DNA from: Ceratotherium simum simum
Lineage: Eukaryota > Chordata > Mammalia > Perissodactyla > Rhinocerotidae
Direction of reading: 5' to 3'
DNA: 64,000 nt
Assembly (NCBI RefSeq): GCF_000283155.1
Contig: NW_004454175.1
Span: 7,674,071-7,738,070, forward strand
The first letter of the stretch is position 1; every line of letters begins with the position of its first letter. Both the position numbers and the translations under genes were made by a program. The notes under the pieces are model-generated. The model saw only the letters and a list, made by a program, of their open reading frames with translations, did no database searches and had not been told where the DNA came from. Below, one piece after another: positions 53,363 through 64,000 of this stretch.

Positions 53363-53370
53363 TGAATGGA

Positions 53371-54270
53371 AATGGCAATGAAGAAAGAGAGGAAAAGCAA
53401 GTTTTTATTTCCATTTATTTGGAGGAAGCTCATTGGGGAAGAATCTCTGTAGCTCTTAAGGAGAGAAGGTATCTAACTTGGTGAACTTGGTGGAGACAAA
53501 GTAGAGAGAGAGAGAAGAATGTACAGGAGAGGAGGGAGATAAGGAATGAAATAAAAGATGAGTAGGTTTACTTTTGTAGAAAAGAAGAATGGATAGTAGG
53601 GGGAGAAAAATAATAAGATACATGATTGTGGACTATCACAAGAATACCGTTAAAACTATTAGTTATAATACTAGCTGCTATATAATACAAAAATGATAAA
53701 CAATGGCTTAACACAAAAGACGTATTTCTTGCTTCACAGTCCCGTGAAGTGGTTCATGGTTGGACAGCTCTATTCTAGCAGTGTTTTAGAATCCAAGCCC
53801 CTCCCATCTGTGGATCCACTATTTTCAACACATAGATCCCATGGGTCACCCTGTGGGAACTTCTGTTCCAACCAACTGGAAGACAAATTACGTGGAATAT
53901 TGGAGGTGAGGGGGTTTTATGGGCCAGGCCTGGAAATGGTGCTATTTTGGTCTACATTCCACTAGCCAGAATTCAGTCTCACGGCCATACCTACATCTAA
54001 GTGTATGCTCAGGTGGAAAGGACGTGGGTTTTCAAACTCATCACAGCCTTTACCTCAGACACATTTATGCAAAATGACTATGTCACTTTTCTTAATACAA
54101 ACCAACACAAATTCATAATCTAACTAAGAGTAAGAGAAAACTGAATTGTACCTGGAGATTCAGGGGCAAATGAACTGAATCTATCTCATTACTACAAAAT
54201 AAAAATCTATGGATTAATTTTTATGCGGATCAAAATCATCTCCAGAAAGCCCTTCCATGATCACTACATA
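53371..54270. other. Unassigned, partly old repeat
   Basis: 53660-54010 ('atgataaacaatggcttaacacaaaagacgtatttcttgcttcacagtc ... cattccactagccagaattcagtctcacggcc') looks like an old interspersed repeat I cannot name. The rest is purine-rich and unassigned. Confidence 0.35.
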
Positions 54271-54274
54271 GGAA

Positions 54275-54515
54275 CAATAGCTACTACTGAGTTCTTAATC
54301 TGTGTGAGGCACTGTGCTAAGAGCTTTATACATATTATCTAATTAATTTACCTTTACTATACCAGTGTGAAGTAGGAATTATTATTTCTATTTTATAGAG
54401 TAAGACACTGAATCCCAAGAAAGGTTCCGACTTGCCAAAAATCATAAAGATAATAGGTGTTGGGGTAGAGATTCAAACATAGGTTTTACTACCAAAGCCA
54501 TCAGACTCTACTGCC
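54275..54515 (-). repeat. MIR SINE, minus strand
   Basis: 'ctgtgtgaggcactgtgctaagagctttatacatattatctaatt', 'gtaggaattattatttctattttatagagtaagacactgaa' and 'ccatcagactctactgcc' in reverse MIR order. Confidence 0.9.
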
Positions 54516-54599
54516 TCCTATGATTTCCGATCACTTCTCAATTCAGAATTCCTCGCATATACTCATTTGGTGCCCCAATATGGCACTTGCAAAAATTTT

Positions 54600-54825
54600 T
54601 TTTTTCGATGAGCTAACATCTGTTGCCAGTCCTCCTCTTTTTTTGCTGAGGAAGCTTGGCTCTGGGCTAACACCCATGCCCATCTTCCTCTACTTTATAT
54701 GGGATGCCGCCACAGCATGGCTTGATGAGCGGTGCCTAGGTCCACGTCCTGGATCCAAACCTGCGAACCCCAGGCCACCGAAATGGAGTACGCGAACTTA
54801 ACCACTACGCCACTGGGCTGGCCCC
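54600..54825 (-). mobile_element. ERE SINE, older copy, minus strand
   Basis: Minus-strand head 'ggggccagcccagtggcgtag', A box, B-box-like 'ggtttggatcc', tail with two 'gctaacat/acc' units. Probable duplication ttgcaaa..tttt on both sides (54588-54600; 54833-54843), imperfect. Confidence 0.92.
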
Positions 54826-54867
54826 ATGGATCTTTGCAAATTTTGATGTGTATGTTGACATGTAAGC

Positions 54868-55385
54868 TGTATCAGTTAACTATTGCTGTGTAACAAACAT
54901 TACACCAAATGTAGAGGCTCACAACAAGCATAATGTGTTATTTCTCATGATTCTGTAGGTTGACTGAATGGTTCTTCTGCTCTATTTGGTATTAGCCGGA
55001 GTCACTCAGGAAGCTACACCAACTGGTGGCTGGGCTGGCAAGAAGGTCCAAGAAGGTCTTTCTCACATGCCTGGGGCCCTGGTGCTGTCAGCTGTGGTAC
55101 CTCAATTCTCCTTCATGTGGCCTCACTCCATATGGCCTCTTTCTAGAGGAACAGTCTGGACTTCCTTACAGCACAGGAGCTATCCTCCAAAAGGGAGAAA
55201 GCAGAGGCTCCTAGTCCTTTTAAGGTGTAGGCCTTGAACTGGCTCAACATCACTTTTGTCATTCCACTGGTGAAATGAGCCATTAGAACAGCCTAGATTA
55301 AACCAGTGAGGAAAGAGAATTTACACCTTGGTGGGAGCAATAGCGAAGAATTTGTGGCCATCTTTAATCCACCACACAGCATTTT
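54868..55385 (-). mobile_element. MLT-type LTR-like element, antisense
   Basis: 'tgtatcagttaactattgctgtgtaacaaacattacaccaaatg', 'catgattctgtaggttgactgaatgg', 'ctggcaagaaggtccaagaaggtc' and '...gaatttgtggccatctttaatccaccaca' follow a familiar antisense LTR order. Subfamily not assigned. Confidence 0.55.
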
Positions 55386-58300
55386 TTGTGCAAATGTCTG
55401 GCACTGTTGTCCCAACTAAACTCCTGAAGGCAAGATCTGGGTCTTCTTGATTTGTAATTGGTTTTTAGCGTCTAGAACTATGCTCTTGCATATAATCGGT
55501 CTCAAAATGTCAACTGACTGACTGCAGAAAAACTGTAACCTATAAAATTTAGGTGGGAGGAAAAGTAACCTGGAACACTCACAACAGAACACAGTGCCTC
55601 AGGGCATCTTAGGTCCCCCACCTACAAAATTTGGTAAGTAACTCTTTCCAACCATTTTCTTACCAGAGAAACTGTGGCAATGTGTGGACCTCTCTTTCCA
55701 AGTTCTCTGCCTCTGTGCTTACATAATTACAGATGCTCAACTATCTGATCTGAAATATGGAAGCTTTCTGCTGATCTGAGTCTGAAAATCATGACAAATG
55801 GTACATTTGGAATTTAGGGCAAATAATGATTTAACATTATCCAACAAATTAACAATTGTATGAAAAGGTTCTGCTAAAATAATCTCTGTGTCCATTTTTG
55901 TCGGCTGTCTCTTAGAAGAAAATGAAATTGCCTAGGGTACACATAAAAAGTATCTTTGTTCTCACACTGCCTGTTTTGAAGCATCTCTCCCTAGGCATAC
56001 AGTGGGACATATCATGTACTTGTTCACTACATTATAAGGGGTTTTTACTAAGTAAGGCGCACACACACACACACACACACACACACCCACCCCTGTACAA
56101 GCCAATAAATGAGATGAAAAATAAAAGAAGATAAAATTGTACAAGCATAAAAGAATGAGACTGAATAGGAATCAGCTGTTAAGTGATCTTATCAGTAAAA
56201 CACAGGGATAACTCTAGGGAAAATGAAATAACTCAGTTAAATTTACCCTGCCTTTCTTTGTATTAGATATCCTGAAATAGACGCTCGTATATGGTTTGCT
56301 GTGCTAAAAGTAACACCTTTTTCTTCCATTCAGGCCTCTTTCTTTGCCAAGATCTCTGTGAGTAGAAAACGACAAAAATTTATGAGGGTTACTTCCAAAA
56401 GCAAAGGCCTGGGACATATTGTTGGAAAGATAAAGACGGCTCATTTGGGAGTTCTCTGTTCCTTTATTACCTGAGAAAAGATGGAGTAGTAATTGACATG
56501 TGGTTCTTGACAGATGTTGACAAGGGATAAACATGTAACTAAAGCCCCTTAGAGTTTTTGCAAAAGATGATTATGATGCTTGTCTCCAAGTTCCATAACC
56601 ACAAGAGTACAATCAAATTTCCCCCCTTACCCTAAATGCCAAGCAGACATCCATGCAGATGTTAGAGGACTATGTCAGCATCTGGCCAAAGAATAGAATT
56701 CTCTCTTCTCACATAAAGGGCATACACAATAGAGACCATTGAACGTGGAGTGAGTGCTTTGATATATTCTATTGTTAATCTCTCTTGAAATAGATTGATT
56801 GCTATGGAGAAAGGATTCACTCCAAATTTTCCCTTTCAGTGGTCAGAGCTTGTACGTGGGTATGCCCCCATAACATTACACAATTTATTGTTTTGCTCCA
56901 AAACTGTATCCATATTTTATTTGATAAAATAGTAAGATGATAGGAATATTAACAAATATGCTATTAGAGTCGCACTGCATAAAAATTAGATTTAGAAAAG
57001 AAATATTTTCTCCGTATTTGCCAAACATCCAGATGAAAAGTTGAAAGATTGTCAGTGGTGCAGATGTTCTAAATATCCAGATGTTATATAGAGAAGATAT
57101 TTGGCAACAAATGAAACTTTCTTTCTTCATCCATATGTTTCATTCTAGCTTCATTTAGTGTAAAATTGTAGAATAATGGAAATTATGAGCATATTTTAGT
57201 TTTTAAAAATAAAAGTAGAGCAAAACGTAAGAAAACTATTTTTACATTTCTTTTCAGTACGTCTGCAGTAGTAAACTGAGAATTCCTAGGGTTTTAATGA
57301 AAGAGAATTGTTCATGAGAAACAAAATATCACACTGCTCTGATTTCTGCATACCCTGCATTCTTTTCTCACTTTATATTACTCCATTCTTTAATAGTATG
57401 GCTAAATAGTAATTTAAGATTTGTTTTCTCCTTGTATTTTCTAGTCCTCCCTGCCCCCATATTCACTCCAGCAGCAGGCTCTGTGGGTCGTTAGCAGAGA
57501 AGGGGTGCATATCAGAGTGAAACACAATAGCCCCACGGCTTCCTAAATTTGGTTTCCAAAAGCTTAAGCTTCAAAGAAAGGAGTCCAGGTTATATACAGA
57601 AAATGAAGACATGCGCCCTTTCTTGCACACCCAAGTTTGTGGACTGATACACACAATGAAATTGAACAGTGCACTTAGACATTATGCTGTCATGATTGTA
57701 TCGTTGGGCCTAGGTGGGCTTTAGGAAGAGTCAGGTGAAAAATCTCTTTGCAACAACACAGGTTTATTTTTCTCTGACATTATACGTCTGCCATGGGTCC
57801 TCTTTACAGGGTACCCAAGCTCGAGGAGCAGCCCCGATCCGGAATACTGGCTTTCTTATGGCAAAGGGGAGAAAGAGCAACGTGGGACCACGCAGTGGTT
57901 CCTAAACCTCCTGCCTGAAGTGGCCTATGTCACTTCTACTAACATATCATTGGACAAAGCGAGTGATATGGCCAAGCCTGATACCTTTGGGTAGGAAATA
58001 TAATCCTGTCACTGGGAGGGGCTCCTCTGGGAGGGACCCAGCAGGGAGGGGCAGCGAATATTTTTACCTCGGTACTTACCACAATTATCATTTTATGCAG
58101 GCATTATGTGTTTAATTGTGCAGATCACTGGGTTAAACGTGTCAAAATAGTTATTACTTCAGGGTGTTTTCCCTTTGGGAGATTATAAAATATGAGAGAA
58201 AGCACTAATTCAGACAGACAGAAAGCAGAATAAGAATATAGAAGCGGTTTTGGATGTTTCCAGATAGGTATGCAGCATTGTGCTTATAAATGATATAGAG

Positions 58301-58420
58301 AATGAGTGTAAATTCATAGAGTGGAAAACAAAGAACTGAGGAAACTGATCTCCATCTAGTCAAATTGGGAAGAGTTTGTGGTTTAGGATCTGTTTGATTG
58401 GGAGGAGGAGTAATACTTAA
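55386..58420. other. Unassigned sequence
   Basis: About 3 kb with no gene recognised and no confident repeat except the (AC)n tract at 56060-56089. 57,700-58,130 is GC-richer and unique-looking. Confidence 0.35.
56060..56089 (+). repeat. (CA)n microsatellite
   Basis: A 'gcacacac...acaccc' run of about 14 units. Confidence 0.95.
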
Positions 58421-58424
58421 TGAC

Positions 58425-58610
58425 GACTAATATTTGTGTTTCATTTTGCAATTTATAACTATTATTTTATTTGATACTTTTCAAAACCACCTAAGGGAAA
58501 TATCACTTCCACTGAGGCTCAGCTTAAATGATTGGCCTAAGTTTTCAGACTAAGTGTCAGAACCAGGATTCAAGCAATCTGCTCCGATTCTATACATTGC
58601 AGGCTTTACA
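58425..58610 (-). repeat. Degraded MIR SINE, minus strand
   Basis: 'cactgaggctcagcttaaatgattggcctaag', 'agtgtcagaaccaggattcaagcaatctg' resemble reverse MIR with losses. Confidence 0.6.
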
Positions 58611-59159
58611 TGTGGAAAAGGACACGTGAGGAAAAGCACAGGGTATACCTCAGGAGAGGCTCCAAAATGAGCAAGTACCTCGAGCACAATGGAGCAGTCT
58701 GTTGATGGGGTGTCTCCTCTGCTAGAAAATGAAGGAAGTGAAGTGGTCTGGCATATATCACTTTGAGAATTTTGAAGTCCCCAACCGGTTATATGGAAAG
58801 AGGCACAAGGATTTACTCAAGAAGTATTTGCTGATGACCTACAAGCTGGATGATAGAGGAGGAGCAGAAGTGCTGATACAGATTGTAGGCATGAAAGAAT
58901 GTACTTGGGCCTAAAAGTTAGATGTAAAACCATCTTAACTATTTAATCTTATTTTCCATCTCCCTCACTCAACTCCCTTAGGCTAGGACGATATTACATG
59001 GAAAATGGGTTCTTGGTTCTCTTTGGAAAAGGATCTTACAGTTCCTATCATTGGTAGAAAGAGGCAGAGTACGAACATTGTTGAAAAATGTTGTGATGCT
59101 GCCCACTTCTGGTCAGAGATGACAGTGAGGGATGCTGCAATAGATTTGGTTTCTATGTT
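58611..59159. other. Unassigned sequence
   Basis: No gene or clear repeat. The 61-codon frame at 58729-58914 has no recognisable domain. Confidence 0.3.
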
Positions 59160-59720
59160 AGTTCTGGTCTTCTGAGAAGCAGTCACCAAGAGAAGACTAG
59201 ACATGCAAGAGATTTATTCAGTGAAAAACCCATGAAAGATAAAGGGGAGGAAGCAGGAGAAGGTGGGGAGAGCATCAGACAGTGATGCAGGTCTTATACC
59301 TGTGAAGGAGGTGAGAAGGAAGGAGGATTGGGTGGAAAAGTCTCAGATTACAATGTAGCTCTAAGAGGAAAGTTTTAGCTATGCTCAAGGACTTGGGGGA
59401 ATTTTCAAATCAATATGGCCAGTCATAGGAATTCTGTGTCTAGCAGGAATGGGTTGGGAATATAGTCTCCTCATTTTCCTCAACCATTGGCTGAGCCCAC
59501 CCTGTGGGAGGTGTGGCCTCAGTGTGAACACAGTTATGGATCCAGAGGAGCAGGAACTGGGGCCAGCAGCCGACTATGCTCCCCACAACTATGCCACCAC
59601 AGCCCACCCCTTGTACAGCACAGATCTACTTCTCCATTTAGGTTTGGGGAAAAGTTCCTCCATGGTTCCCATGGGCCTCTCTTCATGAGGGCAAACTTAC
59701 AGGCAAGTTAACGGGATGAA
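59160..59720 (-). mobile_element. LTR of an ERVL-type element, 3' side
   Basis: Same family as the solo copies at 40050 and 49235 ('cttctgagaagcagtcaccaagagaagactagacatgcaag'). On the minus strand it contains AATAAA at 59218-59213, placed as a retroviral polyadenylation signal near the LTR end. ERVL-like internal sequence lies upstream on the same strand. Confidence 0.5.
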
Positions 59721-61335
59721 TGAGAATTCTCATCACTGCAGATGGTCTCAGGGCTGTAACTGGTACCCATCCTCCTACCCTCCATTAGGAATTCTAAAGT
59801 CTCCTCACTCTCAGCTACCACCTCTGACATGTAAGTGCATTACCTAGTGATGTTACCTGAGTCTTATTCCTTAAATGTCTCTGCCTTTGGCAATCATATG
59901 CTTTTCAGACCAAGCTGCTGTATATATCTGTTAATAATTACAGTGGAACAAGGAGGTATCAGTTGGTGCCTAAATGGATCACCTGAGTTCCACACTTATC
60001 TCTCTTTGACCCTATTGTGTAAAAGCAGCCCTACCTCCTTCTGTTGATCAAGGTAAATTACCCTGCTAGTGACCTGCCATGGTCATTCTTCTTCTGGCCT
60101 GCTGGTCCGTAGTGCCCTGGGAGCAGCCATAGCTTATAGTTCAATGGGACCCTTTCTTTGTCCCCAGAAAAGACCGTTCTCTCTTTGAGGAGCAGTACTT
60201 CTAATCTTACAGAGTTCATAGTTGTGGGAAGCATAAAATTCCCCAGTGTGCCATTGGGAGGGATGGTAAACCAATCCTGCTTGCAGTCCTTGGTTTCCAG
60301 ATCTGTGTATTCTTCCTATTGGAAACCCAGCACCATGTAGAAGTTTCTGATTTAATGCACACATTGCACCCTGAAGGATGGTACCCTATCCTTCCAGAAG
60401 ACTGCTTCTGAGCTGTTGCTTCAACTATACCTTGAAAAGGTTGTTCCAGCACTCTGTGAGGCTGGCTGCTTCTGGATGGTGTGATGTATGACAAGATCAG
60501 TGGATCCCACAGTCATGTCCAGTACCTCCTTTGCTTTGAAGTGGTTCCTCTGGTTGGATGCTATGTTATCTAGGATCCATGCCTATGGATCAAGGCATTC
60601 CATAAGTCCCCAAGTGGCAGTGCTTGCTGAGACTCTGCAGGCAGAAAAGGAAAACCTATATTTGGAATAGCTATCTTTCCCTGTGATGAGGAGCCACTGA
60701 CCTTTCTAGGATAGAAGGGGCCCAAGGTAGCCGACTTGCCATAAAGTGTCCAGTTGGCCTCTTTAAGGAATAGCATCATACCAGGGGCTCAGTGTTGAAA
60801 TTCAGAGACAGCAGTAGTTATATTGGCCTTTTAAATGGGAGTCCATGCTGGTGGGCCCATACTTAGCCTCCATCACTGCCACTATGACCACTCCTTTCAT
60901 GTACCACATGCTGGTTCTGGGGTGGCCAATGACAAAGAATGGCTAACATCAATTGGGCAAGTCATTTTGTTGACTTGGTTGTTCAATGTTTCTTGATGCA
61001 ATGGTAGATGCTTTCTGGTGGCCATTAACCTATAACACAAAAACTTCACACTGTCCACTCCCACGTGTGCATTCACATGCCTGGAATCTCTAACTATACT
61101 CAAGCCACTTCCTCTTGCATATCAAAAGGATAGTCAGATGCACTGCTCTCAGCTCTGCCCATTGGGAAGATTTTTCCTCTCCACTGTTCTTTAAGGCCAC
61201 CCTATCATTGTCCATTTTCAGCCTGCCCCTCTACATCAAACTATGTCATACTTCGGCTCCAAGCTATATGGTTCCCTCAGTCCCAGGCTTATCTACACCA
61301 TATGCCTTAACTATGAAACAAATCTTGAAAAGCCT
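59721..61335 (-). pseudogene. ERVL-type provirus internal region (pol, integrase part), degraded
   Basis: Minus-strand frames at about 61100-60130 have ERVL-like pol C-terminal character: an integrase-like stretch near 60620-60400, followed by the pol end at 60364-60134. The region is broken by several stops and frame changes, and the longest open pieces are 92, 76 and 69 codons in different frames. Adjacent LTR-like sequence at 59160-59720 has the matching orientation. No second LTR, gag or env seen. Non-functional fossil. Confidence 0.55.
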
Positions 61336-61879
61336 TTTCAAAATGATATTCCTCATGCATACCATATGTTATTCATTTTCTCTTCTTATCCTCATTTTTT
61401 ATATTTATTTGATGCCTCAACAACTAGAATTATATATTCTAATCAATAAACAGGAAAAATATCCTATTCCAAAGTACCAAAGTTGGCAGCATTCAGGACT
61501 ATCTTAATTGCATGCACATTTACATTTATTCTAAATTTTAAGAAAGTAAATGTACATAAGCCCAAGCCTTGCTTGTATGAACACTTTTCTCATTAATGGT
61601 TTTCCTATAAACTACTTCCATCCAGAAAATCAGGTGGTTGAAATCATATTCCCCAGTTAGGAAAGGGACAGCATTGTCATGATTTTTTATTACACAACAA
61701 ACCATAATTGGACAATCAATAATCTCTGTAATAGAGGAATATTTTTAAGAGTTAGGGATATTGAAGCATGACAGTACACAGTTACCTGCATATATTTCAA
61801 AGCCTGCTGTATGCATGAGTAATTAGCCTTGTTCTGGATTGTCCCAGAAGGCAGACACAGGAAGAAGTAGAAATTACAA
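61336..61879. other. Unassigned AT-rich sequence
   Basis: No gene or repeat recognised. Confidence 0.3.
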
Positions 61880-62095
61880 GGAGGCAGAGCTTGATTCAAT
61901 AGAAATAGAAGTTTTACAACAAAGCTATACAAAATTAGAATGGGTTGTATCTAAAGGTAGTGAATGTTCAATGGAGGATTTATTGGGTTTATTGGCATGT
62001 CTAACAAGAGGCTACTTGACTAAATTTTAGGGATATTTTAGAGAGAATTCATGGACTACCAGGTAGGGAGAAGTAGAGAGATCACCTCTGGAATA
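61880..62095 (+). repeat. L3/CR1-like LINE 3' end
   Basis: 'acaaaattagaatgggttgtatctaaaggtagtgaatgttcaatggagg', '..ggcatgtctaac', 'gggatattttagagagaattcatgga' and 'gagatcacctctgg' preserve the order of the CR1/L3 3' end. Heavily diverged. Confidence 0.55.
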
Positions 62096-62104
62096 ATCTA
62101 AGAA

Positions 62105-62300
62105 AGCAGCATAGCACAGGGAAAAGAACACAGGTTTAATCCAAAACCCAATAGCAATGTCAGCTTTGTCAAATTACATCATTTTTTCCTCTACTAATGG
62201 GAATAATAAAACTACCTACCTTACAGGGTTTTGTGAAGCTCTAATATAATAAAAATATGTGTCTAATAGAATGTCTGGCACATGGCTGTGTTCAATGAAA
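62105..62300 (+). repeat. MIR SINE, plus strand
   Basis: 'gcagcatagcacagggaaaagaacacagg', 'gtcaaattacatcattttttcctctactaatgggaataataaaactacctaccttacagggtt' and 'tgtctggcacatggctg' are in MIR order. Confidence 0.8.
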
Positions 62301-64000
62301 TTTCTTTTTATACTCTGATTTTATGTAGTTAAACCTTATGAAGCTGCCAACATTTTACCTTTTTAATCTGTAAAAATGGTAATTACATGTGATTTCACCT
62401 GATATTATTAACAAAACTAGATATAATTAAATACCAATTCCTAAAATGTCTAAGATTCAGGGTCAGCTATTTATTTAGGGTCTGATATTTACAAATTCTT
62501 TGATTTCTAAATATTCCTTATTGCTTTATCAAAAAAAATCACAGCACGATGACTTAGAGGTGAGAAGTTTTCTTTTTGGTTCTACGCAGTTCCAAATGGT
62601 TAGGTTGACCTCTGATCTATGGTGTATACCTTGGGTGCAAATTGCTGAATTAGATAGAACTCTAAATCCCCTGTAGCCTGGAAGCCGAATCACAAACTTG
62701 AAGGGGGAGGAGCATGTATGGGTAGAGAAGTCCTTGTATCTTCCATTCCCCAGTCATATGCTCTGACGATTAAAGCAGATTACCAAGGAGAATCAAGGCA
62801 ATCACATTAACTGATGCTATCCTCGTGAATTTGCTCTTTGGAAGCAGCTGAGAATAAGGGAGGACATGAACTGATAGTGTAAATCAGAGAATCTCTGTAA
62901 ATTGTGGCATAATTCTAGCAAATGTTGGAGCTTTAGTATTTGTACTCCACCATAGTTTAGAATTGCAATTTTCTATTCTAAGTACTTTCTGCTACTGAAG
63001 TCACGTGGGTCCACTTGACGCATAGGCCTAGGTGTATTTTAAGGCATTCTATTTCCTGACATAAGTGTTTGGTACTATAATTATAACTCATCAAGAAAGA
63101 CCATCTATTTACCTGTCTGTTGATCAAAATTTCTAAATTATGGAGGGAGGAAAAATGTGAATGCCAGCTGTACTTGAAAGAAATAACAATAATTTACTTA
63201 TGCAGGATAATTATAGAGTACGTATAATAAGCTATGGTAGATAACGCTTTGGTAAACCAATTGAACATATCAGTTATATGATTATTCTAGAACCTATATT
63301 TCTAACCACTCGTATTAAACAAACCAAAAAAAACTCACCCCTTGATTCTTTGCCAAAAAAAAAAAGATACAAGTAGTAAAAAAAAAAAATCCCCTTGCCT
63401 GTAAAAGTGACTAATAACAACTAATACCTTATGGCTTAAATGATAATTTCAACTATATTCTATTACTTCAGCAAAGATATCACTGTTATTATAATGATTT
63501 ATTTATTCTTGGAATGACAGAAAAATGGTTTGTTTTTACATGACAAATACTTAGGCACAGGTCTGAAAACTAGAAAGAGTTTCTGTCCCAGCAGAGCTGA
63601 GCAGATTAAGCCTGAAACTTTTTTTTTAAACTACTCCATAGATCAAAGTAAAGATTAGGATGAAGTTCTATGAATCAACATTAGGGTCATAGCCTAGGTC
63701 TAGGAGAGGGGAAAAAAAAAATACCAGGAAATGCAAATAAAAGTGTAGCCAATTGTCAGGAACACCGCAGATGGTTCGAGTCAGAAGTCACATAAGTAAC
63801 TAAAAGAGCCAACATCCAAACCACAAGGCAGAAGTTATGAGAATAACACAACTGGGCTCCAACCCCCAAGCTGGGAAAGGAAGCCAGCAGAGGTGCCTTG
63901 TCACAGAATGCAAAGGGCAGTTGCTGAAACAGAGCTTTTTTGTTTCCTGACCTTTTAAAAAGGCAACAGAAGATAATTAATGGTTGGGCCTCTCTGGCAG
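62301..64000. other. Unassigned AT-rich sequence to window end
   Basis: No gene, RNA or confident repeat recognised. Short A-runs at 63354-63365 and 63379-63389. No ITPRID2 or other neighbouring-gene exon seen. Confidence 0.35.

Overview
This is vertebrate nuclear DNA, almost certainly from a perissodactyl: a horse or close relative. Eleven insertions of the tRNA-derived equine SINE (ERE family; GGGGCCGGCCC head, tRNA-like A and B boxes, 'ggatgtgcaactatgac...ctggggctttggg' body) are present, several between perfect 10-14 bp target-site duplications. Older mammalian repeats (L1, L2, MIR, L3/CR1-like, Tigger, hAT, ERVL/MaLR LTRs) fill most of the rest. Nothing prokaryotic or viral-episomal is seen, and nearly all short ORFs are chance or repeat-derived.

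The one gene I can support is NEUROD1, the neurogenic/islet bHLH transcription factor, on the minus strand. Its two-exon structure is readable: TATA box at 17145-17151, non-coding exon 1 (about 17120 to 17031) carrying a 9-codon upstream ORF, a 1.55 kb intron (17030-15482), and exon 2 with an intact 356-codon CDS (15470-14400) and a roughly 1.3 kb 3' UTR ending just past an AATAAA at 13121-13116. The 3' UTR has an 8-mer match to the miR-30 seed 60 nt after the stop.

Layout. 1-9.3 kb: repeat-rich downstream flank (L2 with nested LTR and MIR, three EREs, a short L1 with a premature 3' end, MIR). 9.3-24.7 kb: almost no recognisable transposons. This zone holds NEUROD1, its E-box-rich proximal promoter, a CpG-dense block at 19.6-21.0 kb, and a strong REST/NRSF (RE1) match at 21945-21965. 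24.7-41.3 kb: repeat-rich (ERVL pol fragment, near-complete Tigger, an ERE-in-L1-in-L2 nest, a full-length hAT non-autonomous element). 41.3-50 kb: long stretches of non-repetitive sequence with a near-consensus CTCF site at 46940-46954. 50-64 kb: EREs, MIRs, a 100-N assembly gap inside an ERE (53223-53322), a broken ERVL-type provirus on the minus strand (59.2-61.3 kb), and an L3/CR1 3' end.

The regulatory picture is inferred: a single developmental transcription-factor gene in a wide non-coding neighbourhood, with candidate auto-regulatory E-boxes, a repressor element and a possible boundary element upstream. I found no previously undescribed coding system. The main leads are regulatory elements and unusual retrotransposition products. 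All repeat-family names come from memory of consensus sequences, and boundaries are approximate unless a duplication is cited.
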